From positions 62,001-126,000 of the forward strand of contig NZ_JABBPC010000020.1 of NCBI RefSeq assembly GCF_012927485.1: a stretch of 64,000 nt of DNA, read 5' to 3'. Shown here in pieces: positions 24,342 to 33,266 of this stretch; the stretch's first letter is position 1, and each line of letters begins with the position of its first letter. Made by a program: the position numbers and the translations under genes. Source of the stretch: Polaromonas sp. Lineage in GTDB: Bacteria > Pseudomonadota > Gammaproteobacteria > Burkholderiales > Burkholderiaceae_C. The notes below the pieces were generated by a model. The model saw only the letters and a list, made by a program, of their open reading frames with translations. It made no database searches and had not been told where the DNA came from.

Positions 24342-24902
24342 ATGTCATACCTCAAGACTCTCACCCCCGTCGCCCACGCCACCGCAGAAGGCCAACAAAA
24401 GCAACTGCTGGATGGCGCCCTAAAGCAACTAGGCTTTATCCCCAACATGTACGCCAACATGGTCAACGCGCCCGCAGTGCTAAACACCTACTTGCACGGC
24501 TATGGCCTTTTCCGTGGCGAGTCTGGCTTCACCCCAGCCGAGCAAGAAGTAGTGTTTCTCGCCGTGAGCCAAGCCAATGGATGCACTTATTGCGCCGCCG
24601 CCCACAGCATGATCGCTGACAAGGTTTCCGGCGTCCCGGCTCCGGTTCTCAGCGCCATACGTCAGGGACAACCCATTCCCGACGCCAAACTCGCTGCGCT
24701 TTACGCGTTGACCCAAGAAATGGTCCGAACCAATGGTCGCCCCGACCAGGACATGGTGACCGCATTCCTGGACGCAGGCTACCAGGAGAAGCACATCCTC
24801 TACATCGTGTTGGCCATCGCAGTGAAGGTTCTAAGCAACTTTTCAAACCATGCTTTTGGGACCGAACTGGATGCACGTTTTGCGGCCTACAAGGTCGTGT
24901 GA
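24342..24902 (+). CDS. AhpD/carboxymuconolactone-decarboxylase-family peroxidase-like protein
   Basis: A 186-residue protein of the AhpD-like family. GCTYCAAAHS contains the CxxCxxxH active site (cysteines at about residues 84 and 87) used by alkylhydroperoxidases. LGFIPNMYANM is typical of the peroxidase-related subfamily. It would reduce organic peroxides using a thiol partner. AAGGACC precedes the ATG at 24342. It follows an AraC regulator gene and a strong palindrome, suggesting inducible expression. The substrate is unknown. Confidence 0.82.
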   Translation: MSYLKTLTPVAHATAEGQQKQLLDGALKQLGFIPNMYANMVNAPAVLNTYLHGYGLFRGESGFTPAEQEVVFLAVSQANGCTYCAAAHSMIADKVSGVPAPVLSAIRQGQPIPDAKLAALYALTQEMVRTNGRPDQDMVTAFLDAGYQEKHILYIVLAIAVKVLSNFSNHAFGTELDARFAAYKVV

Positions 24903-25251
24903 GCAGACGGGGTTGAGGGTGGGGACTTGAATCACCCCGGTTTTTGGGGAAGCGCATCTTTAACCCATCCGCAACTCATTGAAAAAAAGTCTTGGGGATC
25001 GTAGAAGCCAAAAAGAGGACTATTTGAAAAGTTGTCCCTCTAACTCTGAGTAGTTCCCCCAAAGTCCCATTTCAATCCATTTTTGAGAATCAATCCTCGT
25101 CGCCAGATGTCCGACAATGTCAAAATTCCGTAAGTGCCTATCAACAAACAATTTTTGTAATTCGATTAAATCAAAAAGTCACACATTGAGCAGATCAACG
25201 TCCTCACCAAGTATCGAGGTTGTGACTTTTTGACGATCACATAAGCCATTG
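24903..25251. other. Intergenic region upstream of mutS
   Basis: About 350 bp, AT-rich toward mutS. It contains the 13-bp inverted repeat pair described separately. No gene is recognised. Confidence 0.5.
25171..25233. repeat. 13-bp inverted repeats flanking 37 bp, just before mutS
   Basis: TCAAAAAGTCACA (25171-25183) and its exact reverse complement TGTGACTTTTTGA (25221-25233) bracket 37 bp and end 18 bp before the mutS ATG. They could form a long stem, bind a dimeric regulator, or be the ends of a small mobile-element remnant. Confidence 0.7.
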
Positions 25252-27864
25252 ATGTCAAAAGAGAATTTTTCACCAGCTCCCAGCGAGACAGCCTTGGCTA
25301 ACCATACCCCCATGATGCAGCAGTACTTTGCGATCAAGGCGGAGTACCCCGATACGCTGGTGTTCTACCGCATGGGCGATTTCTATGAGGTCTTCTTTGC
25401 CGATGCCGAGAAAGCTGCCCGACTGCTTGACATCACGCTGACTCAACGCGGCCAGTCGGCTGGCAAGCCTGTGGTGATGGCAGGTGTACCTTTTCATTCG
25501 CTTGAAGGCTATCTGGCTAAACTCATCAAGCTCGGTGAGTCGGTGGCCATTTGCGAGCAGGTGGGCGACGTCGCGACCGCTAAGGGGCCAGTGGAGCGCA
25601 AGGTGATGCGGGTAGTCACCCCGGGCACGCTAACGGACACCGAACTGCTTAATGACAAAACTGAATCCCTATTGTTGGCGGTGCACCAAGGCGCCCGCAA
25701 CACCTGCGGGCTCGCTTGGCTGAGCGTCACGCAGGGTGAGATCCATTTGGCCCAATGCGCTAATAATGAACTCGAAACCTGGCTGGCCCGCATCGCACCC
25801 AGCGAGCTGTTGTACAACGTTGATGTCACGGCCACCTTTGAGCAGCGTCTAAAAGCGCAGCGCTGCGCCACCAGCGCCCGTGCTGCCTGGCACTTCGATG
25901 CGGCATTGGGCGCACGCCGCCTGCTGACCCAACTCAAGGTAGCCTCGCTGGCAACATGGAACGCGGAAAGTTTGAGCGAAGCGCATGCCGCCGCATCGGC
26001 TTTGTTAGGCTATGCTGAACACACCCAGGGCCGTGCGCTGCCGCATGTACAAGGTCTGCAGGTAGTGCGCACGGGCGAGCTGATTGAGCTGCCGTCCACC
26101 ACTCGGCGCAACCTGGAACTCACGCAAACACTGCGCGGTGAAGACTCGCCCACACTGTTTTCACTGCTCGACACCTGCACCACCGGCATGGGCAGCCGGG
26201 CGCTGAAAAGCTGGCTACTGAACCCGCGTCGGGACCGCGCGCAGGCCGCTGCACGACTGGAGGCCATTGCACAGCTGCGCCAAGGCTCACAGCAAACCTT
26301 ACGCACCCGATTAAAAGGCTGCAGCGATGTCGAACGCATTACCGCCCGGATCGCGCTGCGCCAAGTTCGACCCCGCGAGTTGGTGGCACTGCAATTAACC
26401 CTGGAAAAAATAGAACACTTTCCGCCTATGGATGCATTGGCATCTAGCCTTTTAACCACCATTTTTGAAGACCTGCAGCCCCCGCTCGGCTGCGCCGAAC
26501 TGCTTAAGCGTTATCTGCTCGACGAGCCGGCTGCCCTGATTCGTGACGGCGGTGTGATAAACCACGGCTGCGACGCTGAGCTGGATGAGTTGCGTTCCAT
26601 TCAGACAAATTGCGATGAATTTTTGCTCGATCTGGAAGGCCGCGAAAAAGCCCGCACCGGCATTGCCAACCTGAAAGTGCAGTTCAATAAAGTGCATGGC
26701 TTTTATATTGAAGTCACACAGGGCCAACTGGACAAGGTGCCTGACGACTATCGCCGACGCCAGACTCTAAAAAATGCAGAGCGCTACATCACGCCCGAGC
26801 TCAAGGCCTTTGAAGACAAAGCCCTGTCAGCGCAGGAACGGGCGCTGGGGCGTGAAAAATGGCTGTACGAGCAGCTGCTCGACCAGTTGCAAACCTTCAT
26901 TCCTGCGTTGAGCCGCGTGGCCCGCGCCATTGCCTCGCTTGATGCGCTCTGCGCGCTGGCCGAGCGCTCGCTAACGCTGAACTGGTGCGCACCTGTGTTT
27001 GTCAGGGAGCCATGTATTGACATCGCGCAGGGCCGCCACCCGGTGGTGGAAGCGCGGCTGGCCGAGACCACCGGCGGCGCCTTCATTGCCAACGACTGCA
27101 GCCTCACCGGCAAGAGCCGCATGCAGATAATCACGGGCCCTAACATGGGGGGCAAGTCAACCTACATGCGCCAGATCGCGCTCATCGTGCTGCTCGCCAG
27201 TGTGGGGTCTTATGTGCCCGCCACCCGCTGCCAACTGGGGCCGATTGACGCCATCCACACCCGCATAGGCGCGGCCGATGATGTGGCCAACGCGCAGTCT
27301 ACCTTTATGTTGGAAATGCTGGAAGCGGCGCAAATATTGCACGCCGCGACGCCACATTCGCTGGTGCTGATGGACGAAATCGGGCGCGGCACGTCCACCT
27401 TCGATGGCTTGGCGCTGGCCGGAGGTATCGCTGCGTACCTGCACAACAAAGCGCAGGCCTTTACTCTGTTTGCTACCCACTACTTTGAGTTGACTGAATT
27501 TCCGGCCCAGCATCATGGGGCGATCAATGTGCACGTCAGCGCGGTCGAATCGGGCGCCGACATAGTTTTTTTGCACCACATCGAACCCGGCCCCGCCAGC
27601 AAGAGCTACGGCATCGCGGTTGCCAGGTTGGCCGGCGTGCCCGCCGCAGTCGTCAACCATGCCAAACATGCGCTGAATGCGTTGGAAACCCAGCAAAACG
27701 AATCGCGTGCTCAAGTGGACCTGTTTGCCGCGCCGCCGGAAACCGCCGGACCCGAGCAGAGCGCCGTGGACAAGGCATTGGGTACCATAGACCCTGATAC
27801 GCTGAGTCCCCGTGAAGCACTGGATGCGATTTATCAGTTAAAAAAGCTGTCAACTTCCGCCTGA
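25252..27864 (+). CDS. mutS: DNA mismatch repair protein MutS
   Basis: An 870-residue protein of normal MutS length. The N-terminal mismatch-binding domain shows the Phe-x-Glu motif in [11 protein letters not shown]. The C-terminal ATPase has the Walker [14 protein letters not shown] and Walker [17 protein letters not shown], followed by [10 protein letters not shown]. It recognises mismatches and recruits MutL. The ATG at 25252 is used rather than the TTG just before it. An inverted repeat lies immediately upstream. The gene appears to stand alone. Confidence 0.97.
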   Translation: MSKENFSPAPSETALANHTPMMQQYFAIKAEYPDTLVFYRMGDFYEVFFADAEKAARLLDITLTQRGQSAGKPVVMAGVPFHSLEGYLAKLIKLGESVAICEQVGDVATAKGPVERKVMRVVTPGTLTDTELLNDKTESLLLAVHQGARNTCGLAWLSVTQGEIHLAQCANNELETWLARIAPSELLYNVDVTATFEQRLKAQRCATSARAAWHFDAALGARRLLTQLKVASLATWNAESLSEAHAAASALLGYAEHTQGRALPHVQGLQVVRTGELIELPSTTRRNLELTQTLRGEDSPTLFSLLDTCTTGMGSRALKSWLLNPRRDRAQAAARLEAIAQLRQGSQQTLRTRLKGCSDVERITARIALRQVRPRELVALQLTLEKIEHFPPMDALASSLLTTIFEDLQPPLGCAELLKRYLLDEPAALIRDGGVINHGCDAELDELRSIQTNCDEFLLDLEGREKARTGIANLKVQFNKVHGFYIEVTQGQLDKVPDDYRRRQTLKNAERYITPELKAFEDKALSAQERALGREKWLYEQLLDQLQTFIPALSRVARAIASLDALCALAERSLTLNWCAPVFVREPCIDIAQGRHPVVEARLAETTGGAFIANDCSLTGKSRMQIITGPNMGGKSTYMRQIALIVLLASVGSYVPATRCQLGPIDAIHTRIGAADDVANAQSTFMLEMLEAAQILHAATPHSLVLMDEIGRGTSTFDGLALAGGIAAYLHNKAQAFTLFATHYFELTEFPAQHHGAINVHVSAVESGADIVFLHHIEPGPASKSYGIAVARLAGVPAAVVNHAKHALNALETQQNESRAQVDLFAAPPETAGPEQSAVDKALGTIDPDTLSPREALDAIYQLKKLSTSA

Positions 27865-27893
27865 ACCCGTTCCCAAAATTCCAGAATTCCTTT

Positions 27894-28721
27894 ATGACTT
27901 ATTGCGTTGCAGCCAAACTTAATGCGGGCTTGGTGTTTTTGTCAGACTCCCGAACCAACGCGGGCCTGGACAACATCGGCACCTTCCGGAAGATGATCGT
28001 GTATGAAAAGCCGGGCGACCGCTTCATGGTGCTGCTTTCAGCTGGCAACCTGTCAATCTCGCAATCGGTCCGCGAGATTTTGCAAGTTGAACAACTCAAG
28101 GACCCTGAAGGCGGTGATCCGATTACCATCTGGAATGCCAAAAGCATGTTTGACGCCGCTCGCGTGCTGGGTTCCGCCATTCGCCGCATTTATGCACGCG
28201 ACGCCGAGGCATTGAGAAGATCCGATGTGGATTTCAATGTTTCGCTGGTTTTGGGTGGACAAATTCGCGGTGAGGGCATGCGCCTGTTTGAGGTTTATTC
28301 TGCGGGTAACTTCATTGAGGCCACCGACGAGACCCCTTACTTCCAGGTGGGTGAATCCAAATACGGCAAGCCCGTGCTAGACCGTGTACTTACACCCGAA
28401 ACACCGTTGGCCGAAGCCGCCAAATGCGTGCTGGTGTCCATGGACTCGACCATCAAATCCAACCTATCGGTCGGCCTGCCGCTGGACCTGGTAGTCTATG
28501 AAGCGGACACCTTTAAAAGCGACAAGATTGTCTGTATCGACTACAACAACCCTTACTATCAGATGATGCACAACAGCTGGGGGCAAAAGCTCCGCGAGGT
28601 ATTCGACAGCATTGAAGATCCGGTGTGGGACGACGCGCATACCGACATTCCAATCAAAGTGCTCGCGACGCGCCATGAAGCGCTCAAAAAAATCAGCACG
28701 CCTCATGAGAAACTGATTTAA
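27894..28721 (+). CDS. Anbu-type proteasome-related peptidase
   Basis: A 275-residue member of the proteasome beta-subunit superfamily, of the Anbu (ancestral beta-subunit) type. It starts MTYCVAAKL; after removal of Met1 the threonine would be the N-terminal nucleophile. SDSRTNAGLDNI carries the conserved aspartate, and the lysine of FRKM completes the catalytic set. Anbu proteins assemble into rings, and their physiological substrates are unresolved. In many genomes the gene sits with an ATP-grasp enzyme, an alpha-E protein and a transglutaminase-like protein, none of which is here; the neighbours are mutS and a hydrolase. Confidence 0.88.
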   Translation: MTYCVAAKLNAGLVFLSDSRTNAGLDNIGTFRKMIVYEKPGDRFMVLLSAGNLSISQSVREILQVEQLKDPEGGDPITIWNAKSMFDAARVLGSAIRRIYARDAEALRRSDVDFNVSLVLGGQIRGEGMRLFEVYSAGNFIEATDETPYFQVGESKYGKPVLDRVLTPETPLAEAAKCVLVSMDSTIKSNLSVGLPLDLVVYEADTFKSDKIVCIDYNNPYYQMMHNSWGQKLREVFDSIEDPVWDDAHTDIPIKVLATRHEALKKISTPHEKLI

Positions 28722-28793
28722 CTTTTTACTTCCTTAATTACCTTATCCCTGGACAAAAGCCGTAGCCAGCGCGCTGCGACCAACCAAACACCT

Positions 28794-29627
28794 GTGCCCT
28801 CCCTCTCTTCCAAACCCCTCGTCATTTTTTCCCACGGCAATAGCTTTCCGGCCAGCACCTACGGGGTGCTGTTCCAAAGTCTGAAGACCCGTGGTTTTCA
28901 AGTCAAGGCCATCGAGAAGTTTGGCCACGATCCGCACTACCCGGTTACCAGCAACTGGCCGAATCTGGTGCAACAGCTCGCCGACTTCACCAGCCGGGAA
29001 GTCGAGAAATCCGGCCAGCCGGCTTTTCTCGTCGGCCATTCGCTGGGCGGTTTTTTAAGCGTGATGTGCGCAGCCGAACACCCGGTACTCGGTGGACAAC
29101 CCGTGCGGGGCGTGCTACTTATCGACTCGCCGATTCTGGGCGGCTGGCGAGCGACTGCGCTCAGCGTGGCTAAGCGGGCGCAGCTGGTGGGCTCCATCTC
29201 GCCCGGCGCCATCAGCCGAAAACGCCGGCAGCAATGGTTGGGCCGTGATGAAGTGCTGGCGCATTTTCGTACAAAGAAAATTTTTGCCCGATGGGACGAG
29301 CAGGTGTTGCGGGACTACATCGAGCATGGCACGCACGACGCCGCGGGCCAGCGCCTGCTGAGCTTTGATCGCGATGTGGAAACCGCCATCTACAACACCA
29401 TTCCCGACAACCTGGAGCGCCTGCTGAAGGAGCACCCACTCAAGTGCTCCGTTGCGTTCATTGGTGGACGCCAGTCGGCGGAGATGAAACACGCGGGCAT
29501 GGCCATGACCGAGAAAGTCACCAAAGGCCGCATCATGATGCTCGATGGCAGCCACCTGTTTCCGATGGAAAAGCCGATGGCGACGGCGGCCGCGATTGAA
29601 GCGGCGCTACTCAACCTGTCGGGCTGA
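28794..29627 (+). CDS. Alpha/beta-fold hydrolase
   Basis: A 277-residue cytoplasmic hydrolase starting at GTG. FSHGNSFPAS provides the oxyanion-hole region, GHSLGG (about residues 82-87) the nucleophilic serine elbow, and LDGSHLFPME the histidine near the C-terminus. The substrate is likely an ester or thioester but cannot be told. It lies 72 bp after the Anbu gene in the same direction. No signal peptide was seen. Confidence 0.85.
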   Translation: MPSLSSKPLVIFSHGNSFPASTYGVLFQSLKTRGFQVKAIEKFGHDPHYPVTSNWPNLVQQLADFTSREVEKSGQPAFLVGHSLGGFLSVMCAAEHPVLGGQPVRGVLLIDSPILGGWRATALSVAKRAQLVGSISPGAISRKRRQQWLGRDEVLAHFRTKKIFARWDEQVLRDYIEHGTHDAAGQRLLSFDRDVETAIYNTIPDNLERLLKEHPLKCSVAFIGGRQSAEMKHAGMAMTEKVTKGRIMMLDGSHLFPMEKPMATAAAIEAALLNLSG

Positions 29628-29650
29628 CTGCGCCTGTTGATCAATTCAGT

Positions 29651-30484
29651 TCAGGGTGCCCAGGTCACCACGCCACTCCAGGCCGTGCCCAATACTAAGA
29701 CACCAAACGCAATGCGGTACCAGGCGAAAGGCACAAAGCTGTGGCTGGCAATGTAGCGCAGCAGCCAGCGAATACACAGCCATGCGCTGACAAAAGAAAA
29801 CAGCAACCCGATTCCGAACAACGGCAGGTCAGCGAGGGACAGCAGCGCGCGTTCCTTGTACAGGCTGTAAACCCCGGCGCCGATGAGCGTGGGAATCGCC
29901 AGATAGAACGAGAAATCGGTAGCCGCCTTGCGTGACAAACCCAGCAACATGCCGCCAATGATGGTGGCGCCGCTGCGACTCGTGCCTGGGATCATGGCCA
30001 GACACTGTGCCAATCCCACCTTCAGCGCGTCCATCGCCGTCATGGCCTCGACCGTGTGAATGCGTGCGACAGCCGGGTTGCGCTGCTGGCGTCTCTCCGC
30101 CCACAAAATGATAAAGCCACCAATGATGAAGGCGCTGGCTACCACCACGGGTGTGAACAGATGCGCCTTGATAGCCTTGCCAAACAACAACCCCAACACA
30201 ACGGCCGGCACAAACGCCACCAACACATTAAGCGAAAATTGCCGCGCTTGCTGCTCGGTCGGCAAAGCAATTAGCGTCGCACGGATTTTTTGCCAGTACA
30301 CCAAAATGACCGCAAAGATGGCGCCGGTCTGGATGGCGATGTCGAACACCTTGGCCTTGTCATCATCAAAACCCAACAGCGCGCCCGCCAGGATCAGGTG
30401 CCCAGTCGAGGAAATGGGGAGAAACTCGGTCAATCCCTCAACGATGCCCATGATGACGGCTTTGATCAACAGTGCAATATCCAC
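29651..30484 (-). CDS. uppP: Undecaprenyl-diphosphatase UppP
   Basis: A 277-residue membrane protein starting at GTG. It recycles undecaprenyl diphosphate to the monophosphate carrier used in peptidoglycan and other envelope polymers. Both family signatures are present: [14 protein letters not shown] near the N-terminus and [12 protein letters not shown] in the middle. About eight helices are predicted. It converges on the hydrolase gene with a 23-bp gap. The gene appears monocistronic. Confidence 0.95.
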   Translation of the reverse strand: MDIALLIKAVIMGIVEGLTEFLPISSTGHLILAGALLGFDDDKAKVFDIAIQTGAIFAVILVYWQKIRATLIALPTEQQARQFSLNVLVAFVPAVVLGLLFGKAIKAHLFTPVVVASAFIIGGFIILWAERRQQRNPAVARIHTVEAMTAMDALKVGLAQCLAMIPGTSRSGATIIGGMLLGLSRKAATDFSFYLAIPTLIGAGVYSLYKERALLSLADLPLFGIGLLFSFVSAWLCIRWLLRYIASHSFVPFAWYRIAFGVLVLGTAWSGVVTWAP

Positions 30485-30823
30485 GCTGGCTCCTTAAATT
30501 GGCGCTGATTATCCCCTTGAAGCCTGTGCCTTCCCAAAGTGGGCCGCCCTGGTGCCTGCTGATTTCAACGAAAACTGGAAGTCACCAGTCAGTATCGGTA
30601 AAACTCTTCAGCCTCCGCATTTAGTTAGAAAAGGTTGGGCCCGGTACCGCGTGTGGCGGTGGAAGGCATACAGTGCGCCAGCCGTATATCAAACCCCTTG
30701 CCACCGTGAAGCACTTCGCCTTGCGCCGCAAAACGCTTGCTGCCTTGGCTGCGGCGCTGACGACGCAGCAGGCGTGTTTGGGAGTTGCAGATGCGTTCAG
30801 ACCGCTGATAAGCTTGGCACGTC
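30485..30823. other. Intergenic region between divergent genes
   Basis: About 340 bp between uppP and the DUF924 gene. It presumably holds both promoters. No gene, RNA or clear repeat is recognised. Confidence 0.45.
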
Positions 30824-31471
30824 ATGATCCAGCCAGACCCAAACCCACGTCCGCTGCACACCAACACGCAAACGACCCCTGTCGATATTCTTGATTTCTG
30901 GCTCGGCGACGGTATGGCGCTAGGCTGGCCTACGCAAGACCTCGGAAAACGCTGGTTCGGCGGAGGCGCCGCCCTTGACCAGGAGATCAAGACGAAGTTT
31001 GGTGCACAGGTGCGGCAAGCAGTGGGCGGCGCGCTGCAAAATTGGGAGCGCCAGCCGCACAGCCAGTTGGCGCTGGTAATCCTGTTGGACCAATTTACCC
31101 GCAATGTGTTCCGCGCAACTGGGCAAGCCTTCGAGGGCGATGCGCGCGCCCAGCGGCTGGTGCTGCAGACGCTGGCCCGCCAAGAGGACTTGCAGTTGCC
31201 TTGGGTCGGGCGTGTGTTTACCTACATGCCGCTGATGCATGCCGAAGATCGGTCGCTGCAAGAGGAATGCGTCGCCCGCTTTGCCCAATTGGTCGCAGAT
31301 GCACCCGAAATGCTGAAGCAGCGCCTACACGGCAACCTTGACTTTGCCCGCCAGCACCGGGACATCATTGCCCGTTTCGGTCGTTTCCCCTACCGAAACG
31401 AGGTCCTCGGAAGAATCAGCACACCAGAGGAAGATGAGTTTCTGCTGGGCGGTCCGCGCTTCGGGCAATGA
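30824..31471 (+). CDS. DUF924 family protein
   Basis: A 215-residue soluble helical protein. ILDFWLGD at about residues 24-31, RWFGGG, then LVILLDQFTRNVFR and FTYMPLMHAEDR are the conserved blocks of DUF924, a family with a TPR-like helical fold and no established activity. The frame ends NEVLGRISTPEEDEFL, also typical. It is flanked by uppP in divergent orientation and a lipoprotein gene. Function is unknown. Confidence 0.88.
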   Translation: MIQPDPNPRPLHTNTQTTPVDILDFWLGDGMALGWPTQDLGKRWFGGGAALDQEIKTKFGAQVRQAVGGALQNWERQPHSQLALVILLDQFTRNVFRATGQAFEGDARAQRLVLQTLARQEDLQLPWVGRVFTYMPLMHAEDRSLQEECVARFAQLVADAPEMLKQRLHGNLDFARQHRDIIARFGRFPYRNEVLGRISTPEEDEFLLGGPRFGQ

Positions 31472-31592
31472 TACGAGGTGGCGTTAGAGTTGGCCGATGG
31501 AGCGCTCCGTCAAGGAGTTAGCGCCGCGTCCTACAGTTTCGCAGTTGGTTTCCGTTTGTACTTGGGGTTTATAAGGCCAACCGGAGGAACCG

Positions 31593-32174
31593 ATGAAAAG
31601 CACACACAGCACACGCTGGGCGTACGTCAAAAGCGCTGCAATCGCACTCGCAATAATCACCGGTACAGCCGCCTTGATGGCTGCCTGTTCCGGTGTCAAA
31701 CGGCCCCCCAAGGAATACAGCCAAGACCGGCTGGACGATCAAATTCAGGTGCCGCCAGGAAACGTTGTGACGCTTGAAACCACCGCGACCGGCCTGCTCA
31801 AGTACGAATGCAGAGCCAACGCAGGTTCCGTCGGCTGGGTATTGATGAGTCCAGAGGCCGATCTGGTCGACCGAACGGGTAAACAGGTTATCAAATATTC
31901 CGGCCCCCCTGCTACCTGGACCCACATGGATGGCTCCAGTGTGGTGGGCGAGCAAGTCGCTACAGGACCACGCCCTGGCGCCACCAACTTGGCCTACCAA
32001 TTGTCGAAGGGTACACCCGGCCCGACGGCTGGTGAGTTGCAAAACGTCACCTACATTCAGCGCATCAAAACCAAGGGTGGACAAGACCTGAGCAAGGCCT
32101 GCACGCAAGCAGATATTGGTGACAAACTGACTCTGCCTTACCAGGCTGACTATATTTTTTGGAAGGCCGGCTAA
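31593..32174 (+). CDS. DUF3455 lipoprotein
   Basis: A 193-residue exported protein. A signal sequence with lipobox LMAAC places the acylated cysteine at about residue 32. The mature part has the DUF3455 pattern: a beta-rich domain with GLLKYECRAN, later TWTHMDGSSVVG and ending with ADYIFWKAG. Family members are small secreted or membrane-anchored proteins of unknown role. CGGAGGA about 4-6 bases before the ATG is a good ribosome-binding site. A strong terminator follows 64 bp after the stop. Confidence 0.82.
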   Translation: MKSTHSTRWAYVKSAAIALAIITGTAALMAACSGVKRPPKEYSQDRLDDQIQVPPGNVVTLETTATGLLKYECRANAGSVGWVLMSPEADLVDRTGKQVIKYSGPPATWTHMDGSSVVGEQVATGPRPGATNLAYQLSKGTPGPTAGELQNVTYIQRIKTKGGQDLSKACTQADIGDKLTLPYQADYIFWKAG

Positions 32175-32237
32175 GGTCGCCACCTCATGCGCGCTTGAAA
32201 ACCGCGCTCATCCATTGCTGTCAAGCAGCCACGGTAG

Positions 32238-32272
32238 AAAATCCCGCCCATCCGATACGCGGGATTTTTTTT
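32238..32272 (+). terminator. Rho-independent terminator after DUF3455 gene
   Basis: AAAATCCCGC pairs perfectly with GCGGGATTTT across an 11-nt loop and is followed by a run of T. Confidence 0.9.
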
Positions 32273-32348
32273 GTTTTTTCATTTGTCCGTGTGATGGCAC
32301 CAGTTAAGTTGATGAGTGATAAGTTGGGGCTTACAGTCACAGCTATAA

Positions 32349-32374
32349 AGAAAGCCCGCCGAAGCGGGCTTTCT
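32349..32374 (-). terminator. Terminator after phaB (possibly bidirectional)
   Basis: A perfect 11-bp stem, AGAAAGCCCGC with its complement, around a CGAA (TTCG on the minus strand) tetraloop, followed on the minus strand by T-rich sequence. It lies 40 bp beyond the phaB stop. Confidence 0.85.
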
Positions 32375-32413
32375 GCTGCACGTAGTCTCTAACGTGCACT
32401 CATTTACTGGCAC

Positions 32414-33151
32414 TCAACCCATGTGCAGGCCACCGTTGAGCGAAAAATCTGCACCCGTCGCATAGCCGCCTTCTTCGGAAGCAATCCAGGAAATAATGGA
32501 AGCGATTTCTTCCGGGAAGCCCAACCGCTTGGCAGGAACACCCGAAACGATTTTCTCGAGCACGTCGGGGCGAATAGCCTTGACCATGTCCGTACCGATA
32601 TAGCCCGGGCTCACCGTGTTTACCGTCACGCCTTTACTCGCAACTTCCTGCGCCAACGACATGGTGAAACCGTGCAGTCCGGCCTTGGCAGTGGAATAAT
32701 TCACCTGTCCAAACTGGCCCTTTTGACCATTGACCGAGGATATGTTGATGATGCGCCCGAAGCCCGCTTCGATCATGCCTTCAATGACCTGCTTGGTCAC
32801 ATTGAACATACTGTCGAGATTGGTCGAAATCACGGCATCCCAGTCAGCCTTGTTCATTTTGCGAAACTGGCCATCACGCGTGATGCCGGCGTTGTTGACC
32901 AGCACGCTGACCGGACCGTACTCTGCCTTCACCTTGTCGAACGCCGCCACCGTTGAATTCCAATCACCTACATTTCCAACCGAAGCGTGGAATGTATAAC
33001 CCAAGGCCTTCTGCTCATCGATCCACTTGCTGAAGTCCCGCGTTGGACCACAGCCCGCCACCACGGTGAACCCGTCTTTGGCCAGCCGCTGGCAAATCGC
33101 GGTTCCAATGCCACCCATACCACCGGTTACATAAGCTACTCGTGTTGTCAT
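32414..33151 (-). CDS. phaB: Acetoacetyl-CoA reductase (PHB synthesis)
   Basis: A 245-residue short-chain dehydrogenase. TGGMGGIG (residues 9-16) binds NADPH, NNAG follows at about 90, and the catalytic set is in ISSVNGQKGQFGQVNYSTAKAG. It reduces acetoacetyl-CoA to (R)-3-hydroxybutyryl-CoA, the monomer for polyhydroxybutyrate. The segment TRDFSKWIDEQ is typical of PhaB rather than FabG. It is the last gene of the phaC-phaA-phaB set; a 115-bp gap containing a dispersed repeat separates it from phaA. Confidence 0.95.
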   Translation of the reverse strand: MTTRVAYVTGGMGGIGTAICQRLAKDGFTVVAGCGPTRDFSKWIDEQKALGYTFHASVGNVGDWNSTVAAFDKVKAEYGPVSVLVNNAGITRDGQFRKMNKADWDAVISTNLDSMFNVTKQVIEGMIEAGFGRIINISSVNGQKGQFGQVNYSTAKAGLHGFTMSLAQEVASKGVTVNTVSPGYIGTDMVKAIRPDVLEKIVSGVPAKRLGFPEEIASIISWIASEEGGYATGADFSLNGGLHMG

Positions 33152-33190
33152 TGCTATCTCCTTGATTTGGTAATTCTTTTGAAGCCCGTT

Positions 33191-33244
33191 TTGCTACTGA
33201 TTCAATAGCTGCCTTCGCACGACGGACGAGCGCAGATAGCTATT
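33191..33244. repeat. Dispersed repeat copy between phaA and phaB
   Basis: CTACTGATTCAATAGCTGCC at 33194-33213, followed by GCGCAGATAGCTATT near 33230-33244, forms a short imperfect inverted unit. A close match, CTACTGATTTAATAGCAGC, occurs at 58051 inside the cysN start. Confidence 0.6.
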
Positions 33245-33266
33245 CCCCCATGAATCTATCTGAAAT

